This document shows, one piece after another, positions 38,025 to 46,700 of a stretch of 64,000 nt of DNA (its first letter is position 1; every line of letters starts with the position of its first letter). The DNA lies in the NCBI RefSeq assembly GCF_017832975.1, contig NZ_JAFIBI010000001.1, positions 3,844,001 to 3,908,000 of the forward strand, given 5' to 3'. The stretch comes from Arthrobacter sp. PvP023 (GTDB lineage: Bacteria; Actinomycetota; Actinomycetes; Actinomycetales; Micrococcaceae). A program made the translations under genes and the position numbers. Below the pieces are notes generated by a model. That model had not been told where the DNA came from. It saw nothing but the letters and a program-made list of their open reading frames with translations, and ran no database searches.

Positions 38025-40409
38025 GTGGCTTCCGTATATGTGCAGGCCGACGATTTCTCCGGCGCCGCCGAGGTTGGCTACTGCTTTGTGGAGCATGGGC
38101 TGTCCGCGCAGGTCCTGCTGGGATCGGCCGTTCTTCCGGGAACGCACGACGGCGGCGCCCCCTCCGCCGGGCACGTCACCGATGTTGTGGTGACGGATAC
38201 CCATTCGCGCGGACTTCCTGAAGCCGCCGCTGAAGCGCTGGTGGCGGGGGCTTTCTCCAGCCCTTCCGCCTCCGGCGCAGACGTGGCGTTCAAGAAGATC
38301 GACTCGCTGTGGCGCGGCAACATCCACGCCGAAGTGGCCGCCCTGACAGGCCTGGGATTCCACGCGGTTGTTGCCGGGGCACTTCCCCAGCTGCAGCGCT
38401 CGGTGCGGGACGGGAAGCCGGTTGTTGCCGGGACTCCCTTGGCGGAGACCGAGCTGTGGCAGGCCGAACTGTCCGCGCCGCCTGCCGATATTCCTTCCCT
38501 CCTCCGCCCGGAGGACCCGGCCTCGGTGCGGAGTCTGGACCTGGCCGAGGTTCGGTTCGGATCGGCCCGCGAGAAGCTCGCCGGGCTGCTGGAATCCGGG
38601 CAGCCGGCGCTGGTGGTGGCTGACGGCGAGACCGTCCAGGACCTGGAACACGTGGTGGACTCCCTGCTGGAGCTCGGCTTCACTGCCGGCGGCCGGCGTG
38701 TGGTGCTGATTGGTACCGGCGGAACTGCCGATGTCCTCGCGCAGCGATTGGCCGCTCAGTTTGCGCGAAATGCGCAATCCGGGGCGCGGGCTGAAGCAGC
38801 CACCGCGGAACCGCAGGGAAGCACCAGGCCGGTGCTCGCCGTCGTCGGCTCCGCGTCCGGGACCGCGCAGGCGCAACTGGCGCAGCTGGAAGCGCAGGGC
38901 TTCACGGTGGTCCGGCTGCACCCGCTGTACACGGGCGCAACCGGCGCGTACCAACCGGAGCTGGCCGAAGTCCGGCAGGCGCTGGCGGCCGGCACCAATG
39001 TGGCCGTCACCCTGGCCGCCGGCAAAGTGAACCCGGCAAAAGCCGCCGGCATCGTGCAGGCGCTGTCTGCCTTCGCGGCCCAGGCAGCCAAAGAAGCGGA
39101 CGCTGACCTGATCCTCACCGGCGGTGAGACGGCCCGGGAAGTCCTGGACGCCGTCGGCCTCCACCGGCTGGTGCCGCTCGCGGCCGTGCAGCACGGGGCG
39201 GTGCTCAGCCGCGCCGATGACGGAACGCTGGTGGGCACCAAGCCCGGCAGCTTCGGCGATGACCTGGCCCTCCTGCAGCTTTACGACAAAATCCGGGAGC
39301 GCCGCGGCCAGCCCGCGCAGGCTCCCGCCAACACCCTTCCCAGCAAGACTTCCGAACGATCTGGAGCAGAAATGACAACCGCCGCAACGAGCAAGACCGA
39401 GCAGAACGCCCTTCCCATCGTGGCCGTCACCATGGGCGACGGCGCCGGGGTGGGGCCGGAGGTGGTGGTGGCCGCCGTGCTGGATCCGCAGAGCAACGCC
39501 GAGTGCCGGCCGGTGGTGATCGGCGACGCGCTGCGCCTGCGCCAGGCCGCGGATGTCCTGGGCATCGAGGCGGACATCCAGGTGATCGAGAACGTGGAGG
39601 ACGCGGTGTTCACGCCGGGCCGGGTGAACGTGATCGACCTGGCGCTGCTGCCGGAGGACCTGCCGTGGGGGAAGCTCTCCCCCGTGGCCGGCCACGCCGC
39701 GTACGAGTACATCCGGGTGGCCAGCGAACTGGCCATGGCCGGGAGGGTGCAGGCCATCTGCACGGCGCCGCTGAACAAGGAGGCGCTGCACGCCGCCGGG
39801 CACATCTTCCCCGGGCACACCGAGCTGCTGGCGCAGCTGACGGGCACGGAGGAAGTGTCCATGATGCTGTCCACCCCCAAGATCCGGGTGATCCACGTGA
39901 CCACGCACATCGGGCTGATGGACGCCATCCGCAAGATCAACCCGGACCTGGTGGAGCGCACTATCCGCCGCGGCCATGATGCCCTGGTCCGTGCGGGCAT
40001 CCCGAACCCGAAGATCGGCGTCTGCGCCATCAACCCGCACGCCGGCGAGAACGGGCTGTTCGGCCAGGGCGAGGAAGCGGAGAAGATCGAACCTGGTGTG
40101 AAGGCCGCGCAGGCTGCCGGCATCGACGTCACGGGCCCGCTGCCCGCGGACACGCTGTTCTTCCTGGCCGGCCGCGGCGATTACGACCTGGTGGTGGCGA
40201 TGTACCACGACCAGGGGCACGGGCCGGTGAAGGTGCTGGGCATCGAGGCCGGCGTGAACATCACGGTGGGTCTGCCGGTGATCCGCACGTCCGTGGACCA
40301 CGGCACCGCCTTTGACATTGCCGGCAAGGCGATCGCGGATCCGCGCAGCATGGTGGAGGCGCTGCACCAGGCGGCGGAAATGGCCACCCGGCCCAGCGTG
40401 GCCGTGTAG
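38025..40409 (+). CDS. Fusion of four-carbon acid sugar kinase (DUF1537) and PdxA2-type 4-phosphate dehydrogenase
   Basis: One uninterrupted 794-aa frame. The N-terminal 425 residues are a DUF1537 kinase: VQADDFSGAAEVG, FKKIDSLWRGNIHAEVAAL, ILTGGETAREVLDAVG and VGTKPGSFGDDLALLQ. A linker (RGQPAQAPANTLPSKTSERS) leads into a PdxA2 domain: VAVTMGDGAGVGPEVV, TAPLNKEALHAAGHIFPGHT, CAINPHAGENGLFG and YHDQGHGPVKVLG, with metal-binding His residues. DUF1537 kinases are known to phosphorylate threonate or erythronate and PdxA2 to oxidise the product. GTG start set by GAGAGGAG 4 nt upstream. GGAG plus ATG at 39372, exactly at the domain junction, could also start a free PdxA2. Confidence 0.92.
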   Translation: MASVYVQADDFSGAAEVGYCFVEHGLSAQVLLGSAVLPGTHDGGAPSAGHVTDVVVTDTHSRGLPEAAAEALVAGAFSSPSASGADVAFKKIDSLWRGNIHAEVAALTGLGFHAVVAGALPQLQRSVRDGKPVVAGTPLAETELWQAELSAPPADIPSLLRPEDPASVRSLDLAEVRFGSAREKLAGLLESGQPALVVADGETVQDLEHVVDSLLELGFTAGGRRVVLIGTGGTADVLAQRLAAQFARNAQSGARAEAATAEPQGSTRPVLAVVGSASGTAQAQLAQLEAQGFTVVRLHPLYTGATGAYQPELAEVRQALAAGTNVAVTLAAGKVNPAKAAGIVQALSAFAAQAAKEADADLILTGGETAREVLDAVGLHRLVPLAAVQHGAVLSRADDGTLVGTKPGSFGDDLALLQLYDKIRERRGQPAQAPANTLPSKTSERSGAEMTTAATSKTEQNALPIVAVTMGDGAGVGPEVVVAAVLDPQSNAECRPVVIGDALRLRQAADVLGIEADIQVIENVEDAVFTPGRVNVIDLALLPEDLPWGKLSPVAGHAAYEYIRVASELAMAGRVQAICTAPLNKEALHAAGHIFPGHTELLAQLTGTEEVSMMLSTPKIRVIHVTTHIGLMDAIRKINPDLVERTIRRGHDALVRAGIPNPKIGVCAINPHAGENGLFGQGEEAEKIEPGVKAAQAAGIDVTGPLPADTLFFLAGRGDYDLVVAMYHDQGHGPVKVLGIEAGVNITVGLPVIRTSVDHGTAFDIAGKAIADPRSMVEALHQAAEMATRPSVAV
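38763..38777. promoter_or_regulatory. Third copy of the GCGCRAWWYGCGCAA operator, inside the fusion gene
   Basis: GCGCGAAATGCGCAA, preceded by TT, so TTGCGC and GCGCAA arms flank GAAAT. It is 821 nt downstream of the second promoter copy. An intragenic site could support a repression loop; this is inference. Confidence 0.65.
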
Positions 40410-40473
40410 CAACAGGGTTTTGTTGGGGGCCGGAACTAGCATGGTAACCACGCCCACGCGAAGGAGACCGGGA

Positions 40474-41253
40474 ATGCTGAGCGCAAATGCCAGGCGCGAG
40501 GAGATCTACCACCTCGCCGTCACCACCGGCCTGGCCTCCGTGGAGGAACTGTCGGCCCGGTTCGAGGTGACGGCCTCCACCATCCGTCGGGACCTGGCGC
40601 TGCTGAACGGGCAGGGCCGGCTGGCGCGGACCTACGGCGGTGCGATGGCCTTGGGCGCGCACCCGGAGGCGTCGCTGCGGCAGCGCACGGGCGAGGCGTT
40701 TGAGCAGAAGCACGCGATTGCCCGCTGGGCGGCGTCCGTGATCCGGCCCGGGGAGAACATCCTGCTGGACGCCGGCTCCACCGTGGGTGCGCTGGCGCAT
40801 GAGCTGCGGGGCTTCGAAAAGCTGTCCGTGACCACGCCGGGCATCAACACCATGCAGGAGCTGGCCGATTCGGAGGGCATCGAGGTGGACTGCCTGGGCG
40901 GCCGGCTGCGGAGCCTTTCGCAGAGTTTTGTAGGCCCCCTGGCCGAGGCGGCGCTGGAACGGATGAGCTTTGACCGCGTGTTCCTGGGCGCCGACGCCGT
41001 CACCGCCGAGGACGGCATCTGCGAGGCCGACCACGCCCAGACCCGGCTCAAGGAGCTGATGGCCCGGCGCGGGAATCTTGTGTATGTGCTGGCGGACTCA
41101 TCCAAACTTGGCCTGCGGCCGTTCCATGCGTGGGCGCGTTTGGCGCTGCCGTGGACTTTGGTGACGGACGACGGCGCTGATCCGGGGCAGGTGGCGAAGT
41201 TTAGGGAGGCTGGGGTACAGGTAGAGGTGGCTGAGGTTTCGCCCGTCGGTTGA
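40474..41253 (+). CDS. DeoR/GlpR family transcriptional regulator
   Basis: A 259-aa sugar-responsive regulator. The N-terminal DeoR HTH (NARREEIYHLAVTTGLASVE, ELSARFEVTASTIRRDLALL) occupies residues 4-60, followed by ARTYGGAM, the standard DeoR sequence. The C-terminal DeoRC domain (ILLDAGSTVGALAHELRG, DCLGGRLRSLSQSFVGPLAE, FLGADAVTAEDGICEAD, VLADSSKLGLRPFHAWA) binds phosphorylated sugars. AAGGAGA lies about 7 nt before the ATG; the longer frame runs back into pdxA2. Likely local regulator of both divergent operons. Confidence 0.93.
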   Translation: MLSANARREEIYHLAVTTGLASVEELSARFEVTASTIRRDLALLNGQGRLARTYGGAMALGAHPEASLRQRTGEAFEQKHAIARWAASVIRPGENILLDAGSTVGALAHELRGFEKLSVTTPGINTMQELADSEGIEVDCLGGRLRSLSQSFVGPLAEAALERMSFDRVFLGADAVTAEDGICEADHAQTRLKELMARRGNLVYVLADSSKLGLRPFHAWARLALPWTLVTDDGADPGQVAKFREAGVQVEVAEVSPVG

Positions 41254-41264
41254 GCCTTTCAGCC
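41247..41264. repeat. Dispersed intergenic repeat copy
   Basis: CGGTTGAGCCTTTCAGCC, overlapping the stop of the DeoR gene; a degenerate copy. Confidence 0.5.
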
Positions 41265-41309
41265 GAGCAAGCAGCCCGAATGCTCCCCCAGTTGGACAGT
41301 CCGGTCTGA

Positions 41310-41559
41310 TTCACAGTCTCCAGGGATCAGCCCTTCGAGAAGATGGACGCCGCGGGCGTCTGGGCGGTGGACAAAGGCAATCGATCTGTGATCCAAAACG
41401 GCGAGGAAGTTCCCGTTCCACTTTCCGAGCAAAAGTTCAGCGGAAACCTTCGAGTTCGGGTTTCTCCGGAGACTCACCGGCATCTCGCCATTTGCGCAAA
41501 AGGAACAGGGCGTATCACTCAACAGGTATCTGACCGAGCGCTTGGCGGGTCACTTCTGA
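41310..41559 (+). pseudogene. Decayed HicB-like antitoxin fragment with single-base frameshift
   Basis: The frame from about 41310 reads PFEKMDAAGVWAV then QNGEEVPVPLSEQKFSGNLR and VRVSPETHRHLAICA, matching the end of the HicB fold and the start of its C-terminal DNA-binding part. At the AAAA run near 41498-41501 the frame is lost; one base fewer restores KEQGVSLNRYLTERLAGHF and a TGA at 41557-41559, the expected ribbon-helix-helix end. The upstream half is broken by a stop at 41307, and no hicA toxin adjoins. Best read as a remnant; a sequencing error at the A run is the alternative for the frameshift, but not for the lost N-terminus. Confidence 0.6.
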
Positions 41560-41675
41560 GGGGCTAGCAGCCATGGTCCGGGAGAAAAGCATGGTCCTTC
41601 CAGCGCTGGTAAAGAATGTCGTAGCCATCACTTAGAGTGATCTCGACGACGTGACGCACCAAAAACGGGATCCCA

Positions 41676-43118
41676 ATGGACTTCTACGCCATCAATTCCC
41701 TGCGGGAAAACCATGCAGGCTGGTCACTCCTCCGCGCCCAGAATGCGCCCCTGGCCCTGACGTTTTTCATGGCCGCGTTCACGGGACCCAACCAGCGCAA
41801 CCTGGGCCGGCAGGAGCTGATCGATGTCCTGGATGATGTGCTGTTCGGTCTCCGGGACAGCGAGGGCGAGGACAGGTTCCCCCGGCCTGCGGGAGAGTAC
41901 CTCGATGACTGGGCCTCCAACGAACGCCAGTGGTTGAGGAAGTACTACGTCCCGGGCGAGGACGAACCCCACTACGACCTCACGGCGGCAGCCGAGGACG
42001 TGGTCCGCTGGGTGGAGAATCTGCGCGGGCGGGACTTCGTGGCCACTCAGTCCCGCCTGACCAGCATCTTCGCGGTGCTGAAGCAACTGGTGCGGCAGTC
42101 CGAGACGGACCCGGAGGTGCGGCTCGCCGAGCTGCAGCGCCAGAGGGACGGGATCGACGCCGAGATGCAGCGGATCCGGGACGGCAACATCCGCGTCATG
42201 ACCGGGCCGGAAGCGCTGGACCACCTCCAGCAGCTCACAGCACTGGCCAAGGACTTACTCTCCGATTTCCGTGAGGTGGAGCAGAACTTCCGCAAGCTCG
42301 ACCGGCAGGTGCGCGAGCAGATCGCCACCTGGGACGGCACCCAGGGTGATCTGCTGGAATCGATTTTCGACAACCAGCAGGACATCAGCAGCTCCCTCCA
42401 GGGCCGCACTTTCCAAGGTTTCTGGGACTATCTGATGTCGCCCCAGCTCCGCACCGAGCTGCAGGACCTGCTCCAGCGCGCCACCCGGATCGAGGCCCTG
42501 GCCAAAAACGACAGCCTGCATGCGGTGGCCAACCTCCACCAGGACTGGCTGCCCGCCGTCGAACAGACCCAGGCCACCGTCCGGCAGCTTTCCCAGCAAA
42601 TGCGGCGGCTCTTGGACGACAAGGTGTTCCTTGAGAACAAGCGCATCATGCAGCTGATCCGCAGCATCGAATCCGGTGCGTTGGGCACGCGGGAGGCACC
42701 GCCGTCGGGCGCTTTCATGGAGATTGAAGCGCCGTCCGTGGACGTGGTGCTGCCCTTTGAGCGGCCCCTCTATGAGCCCAGCCGGAAAGTGCTGGTGAAC
42801 GACTCCGTTGAAACGGCCGACGACGCCGACGTGGACGCCTCGGCCCTGTTCGGCCAGTTCTTCGTTGACAAGGAACGCCTGCGGGCCAACATCGACGCCG
42901 TCCTGGCCGAGGCGGAGCAGGCCACCCTCGCCGACGTCACGGACGCGTACCCGCTCTCCCAGGGCCTGGCGGAGGTAGTGGCTTACTACCAGCTGGCCAC
43001 CGAATCGGACTGGGCCACTATCAACCCCGAGCAGTCCGAACACCTGACCTGGCAGCTGCCGGACGGCACCATCCGCGAAGCCACCATCGAACAGATCATC
43101 TTCGGAAGGCCGGCATGA
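41676..43118 (+). CDS. jetA: Wadjet anti-plasmid system subunit JetA (DUF3375)
   Basis: A 480-aa DUF3375 protein, the kleisin-like JetA of type I Wadjet. Landmarks: FYAINSLRENHAGWSLLRAQ near the N-terminus, the DUF3375 core RKYYVPGEDEPHYDLTAAAE, then a helical/coiled-coil centre (LAELQRQRDGIDAEMQRIRD) and C-terminal LSQGLAEVVAYYQLATESDW. Wadjet is an SMC-like (MukBEF-related) complex known to recognise and cleave small circular plasmids. Start ATG at 41676 has a weak GGGAT site. It overlaps jetB by ATGA. Full length for the family. Confidence 0.93.
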   Translation: MDFYAINSLRENHAGWSLLRAQNAPLALTFFMAAFTGPNQRNLGRQELIDVLDDVLFGLRDSEGEDRFPRPAGEYLDDWASNERQWLRKYYVPGEDEPHYDLTAAAEDVVRWVENLRGRDFVATQSRLTSIFAVLKQLVRQSETDPEVRLAELQRQRDGIDAEMQRIRDGNIRVMTGPEALDHLQQLTALAKDLLSDFREVEQNFRKLDRQVREQIATWDGTQGDLLESIFDNQQDISSSLQGRTFQGFWDYLMSPQLRTELQDLLQRATRIEALAKNDSLHAVANLHQDWLPAVEQTQATVRQLSQQMRRLLDDKVFLENKRIMQLIRSIESGALGTREAPPSGAFMEIEAPSVDVVLPFERPLYEPSRKVLVNDSVETADDADVDASALFGQFFVDKERLRANIDAVLAEAEQATLADVTDAYPLSQGLAEVVAYYQLATESDWATINPEQSEHLTWQLPDGTIREATIEQIIFGRPA

Positions 43119-43783
43119 ACCCCGCCACCCCAGCCACAGCTGAGACGGAAACCCGCACGCCGGAGGAGCTTCCCGCCGTCGTCACCCGGCTCTTCAAGGG
43201 CGTACTGTACGCGGAGAACGATGAGAAGCTGTGGCAGTCGCTGCTCGGACTGACCTCGCACGTGCGCGACTACGTCTCGGTGCTGGGCCTGGAGCTGGTC
43301 CTGGACGAATCCGAGGGTTACGCGTTCCTGCGGTCCAAGGATGATCCGGAAGGCACACTCCCCCGGCTGATCGCCCGCCGCACCCTCACCTTCAACGTCA
43401 GCCTGCTGCTGGCACTGCTCCGCCGTCGCATGATGGAGTTCGACATCAACAGCAGCGAGGTCCGGCTCATCATGACCGGACAGGAGATCGCGGACATGGT
43501 GTCGGTGTTCCTGCCGGAATCCAGCAACGAGGCCCGCGTCCTGGACCGGCTTGGGGCCGACATGAAGAAGGTCGTGGAGCTCGGTTTCCTGCGAAAGCTC
43601 AAGGGGCAGGCGGACACCTACGAGGTGGCACGGATCCTGAAGGCGTATGTGGACGCGCAGTGGCTGGAAGAGTTCGACGCGCGGCTGGCTGACTACCGGG
43701 CGACGCTCGCCGGTGAGCCGCCCAGCACAGCGCCGCCTACTGCGGAGGCGACGTCCGGGCGCGGGAACGGGGATGACCAATGA
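43115..43783 (+). CDS. jetB: Wadjet subunit JetB (DUF4194)
   Basis: A 222-aa DUF4194 protein, the small KITE-like subunit of the Wadjet complex. Typical text: LFKGVLYAENDEKLWQSLLG, YVSVLGLELVLDESEGYAFL, RRTLTFNVSLLLALLRRRMM and EFDINSSEVRLIMTGQEIAD. Winged-helix repeats are expected. The C-terminal tail (GEPPSTAPPTAEATSGRGNG) is low complexity. Overlaps both jetA and jetC by 4-nt ATGA junctions, implying coupled translation at matched amounts. Confidence 0.93.
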   Translation: MNPATPATAETETRTPEELPAVVTRLFKGVLYAENDEKLWQSLLGLTSHVRDYVSVLGLELVLDESEGYAFLRSKDDPEGTLPRLIARRTLTFNVSLLLALLRRRMMEFDINSSEVRLIMTGQEIADMVSVFLPESSNEARVLDRLGADMKKVVELGFLRKLKGQADTYEVARILKAYVDAQWLEEFDARLADYRATLAGEPPSTAPPTAEATSGRGNGDDQ

Positions 43784-46700
43784 CGGCGGACCTGCAGGAG
43801 AGCCTGTTCAGCCTAGACGACACCGCAGCAGACGCCGGCACTCCCCCGGGTTTCCGGCTGCACCGCCTGGAGCTGCTGAACTGGGGTACCTTCCACCAGG
43901 GGGTGCGCACGTTCCGGCTGGACGGGGCGAACAGCCTGCTCACCGGCGACATCGGTTCGGGCAAGTCCACCGTGGTGGATGCGATCACCACGCTGCTGCT
44001 GCCGGCTCACAAAATCGAATACAACAAGGCCGCAGGGGCGCAGAAGAAGGAACGCTCCCTGATGTCGTACGTCCGGGGCTTCCACAAGAGCGCCCGGAGC
44101 GCCGGCGGGGAGTACTCCAAGCCGGTGCCTTTGCGTCGTACCGGACAGCTGACCGTGGTGCTGGGCGTGTTCCACAACGCGGTGCTCGGCAAGTGGGTCA
44201 GCCTGGGGATTACGCTGTGGGCCACGCAGGAGGCGGGGCAGCCCAACCGCTTCTACTCGCTCGCGGAGGCGGACCAGTCCATCGCTGCGGACTTCAGCAA
44301 CTTCGGCCAAGACCCGCTGAAGCTGAAGAAGAAGCTCCGCGCCGCCGGGGCATCGGTCCATGACACCTTCGACCCCTACGCGGCCGCGTTCAAGCGCCAG
44401 TTCGGGATCAGCGGCAACCAGGCCATGGAGCTCTTCCACCGCACGGTGTCCATGAAGCAGGTGGAGAACATCACCTCGTTCGTGCGCAGCAACATGCTGG
44501 AGGAGGACGACGTCGCCACCCGGATCACCAACCTGATCCACCATTTCGACGACCTGAAGAAAGCCCACGACGCCGTCCTCCGCGCCAAGGACCAGATCGC
44601 CCTGCTCACACCCATCAAGGACGGCGCCGCGCTGCACGCCGGGCTGACCGCGGACGACGACCTGGCCCGGAAACAGCGTGGCCAGCTGCACCCCTGGTTC
44701 ACGGACCGGAAGCTGCAGCTGAGCCTGGAACACCAAACGGAGCTGGAGCAGACGGGCGTCCGGCTCAGGGAGGACTCGGCCCGGCTGAACGGCGAGGTCA
44801 AGCAGCTGCGCCGGGATCTGGCCGGGGTGGAAGAGGACATCAGAACGAATGGCGGTGGACGGCTCACAGCGATCGACGCCGAGCTGGCCGCTTTGGCCGT
44901 CAAGTCCGCCGAGCAGCGGCAGCGGTTCGAGGCCTACTCGGATGCAGCAGCGGAGCTTGGCCTGCAGGCCCCGGGGGACCGTGTCCGCTTTGACGCGAAC
45001 CGGGCCAGGCTCGCCACGGTGGAACAGGAGTTGACGGACCGGTCCAACGTATTGCACGAACAACGCACCACGCTGTCCATGCAGCAGGCTGAACGCTCGG
45101 CCAGGTCAGCGGAGCTCAAGGCCGAGCTCACCAGCCTGCAGGCCCGGCGCAACCTCATCCCCCTCCCCCAGCTAGATATCCGCGGCAGGCTCTGCGAAGG
45201 AACCGGTATAGCGGACAGCGAACTTCCGTTCGCCGGCGAACTGCTCAAGATCCGCGACGGCGAGGCAGCATGGGAGGGCGCCGCGGAACGGACCCTCCAC
45301 GGGTTCGCCCTCTCGCTCATGGTGCCCGCGGAGCACTACGCCGCGGTCAGCAGCTGGGTGGACGCGAACAACCTGCGCGGCCGGCTGGTGTATCTGCGAA
45401 TCGGTGAGTCCTACGCGCCCAGGGCCGCCGAGCCGGGGACGCTGGCGGCGAAGATCGCCATCAAGCAGGGCACGCCGTTCCGGAACTTCCTGCAGGATGA
45501 GCTCAGCAGCCGGTTCGATTTCTTCTGCTGCGACAACCTGGCCGACTTCCGCCGCTACCCCAAGGCGCTGACGGCCAACGGCCAGCTCAAGGGCGGCCGG
45601 GGCCGGCATGAGAAGGACGACCGCAAGGACCTGGCGGACCGGCGCAACTACGTTCTGGGCTGGGACAACCACGACAAGATCGCCGGGTTCCGCGCCGAAC
45701 GGGACGAGGTGCAGGGCACGCTGAAGGTCGTGGCCGGGCAGCTGGACCGCATCAACCAAAAGCTGGGGGCGCTGGGCCGGCACAACCAGCAGCTCGGCAT
45801 CGTACGCTCCGTCATTGAATTCGGCGAAATCAGCTGGCAGGCCACGGCCCGCAGCATTGAGGACCTGAAGGCGGAGAAGCGGGCCCTGGAAACCACCAGC
45901 GACGTCCTGCAGCAGCTCATGGCCAAGCAACAGCAGGTCACGGACGGGCTGGAGCGGCTGGAGGACAAGGCGGGCAAGCTTCGGGAGCGGCTGGGCGCCA
46001 ACGAGAAGGACGCCCGGGACATCGCCGAGACAATCGAGGAGTGCCGGGCCGTCCTGGGTGAATCGCCGGTGACGGACGACGCCGGGGTGCTGGCCGCCGT
46101 CGGACGCCTCGCCGACGAGGCGCTCGGGGACAAGACGCTCACTTACAAGAACACGGCCACCGTGGAAAGCGCCGTGCGGAACGGGCTGACGGACACCATC
46201 GACGCGCTGTCAAAGCGGATCGCCCGGGCAGCGGAGAGCACGGTCCGGCAGATGGCGGACTTCCGCAACAAGTACCCGAACGAAACCACCGATGTCGATG
46301 CCTCGCTGGAGGCCGCGGCGGACTACAACCGGATGCTCGAGCAGCTGGTGGGCAACGACCTGCCACGGTTCGAGAATCAGTTCAAGGACCTGCTGAACCA
46401 GAACACCATCCGCGAGGTGGTGGCGTTCAACGCGTTCCTGGACAGCCGGCGGCAGAACATCATGGACCGGATCGGGGAGATCAACCAGTCGCTGTCGGGT
46501 ATTCCGTACAACACAGCCCGGCACATCCAGCTGGAGCACCAGGCCACGTCGGACCAGGACGTGCGCGAGTTCGGCAGCGACCTGCGGGCGTGTTCGGAGG
46601 GGACCATCGGTGAGACGGACCAGTACTCCGAGCAGAAGTACCTGCAGGTGGAGCGGCTGATCGACCGGTTCCGGGGCCGCGAAGGACTGACGGACCTCGA

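Noticed and set aside
38004..40457. 817-aa minus-strand frame opposite the kinase-PdxA2 fusion
   Set aside because: His/Gln/Arg-rich shadow; the plus strand carries two complete enzyme families.
41259..41675. Active HicAB toxin-antitoxin pair upstream of jetA
   Set aside because: Only a frameshifted, N-terminally decayed HicB-like segment is present and no HicA toxin is seen.
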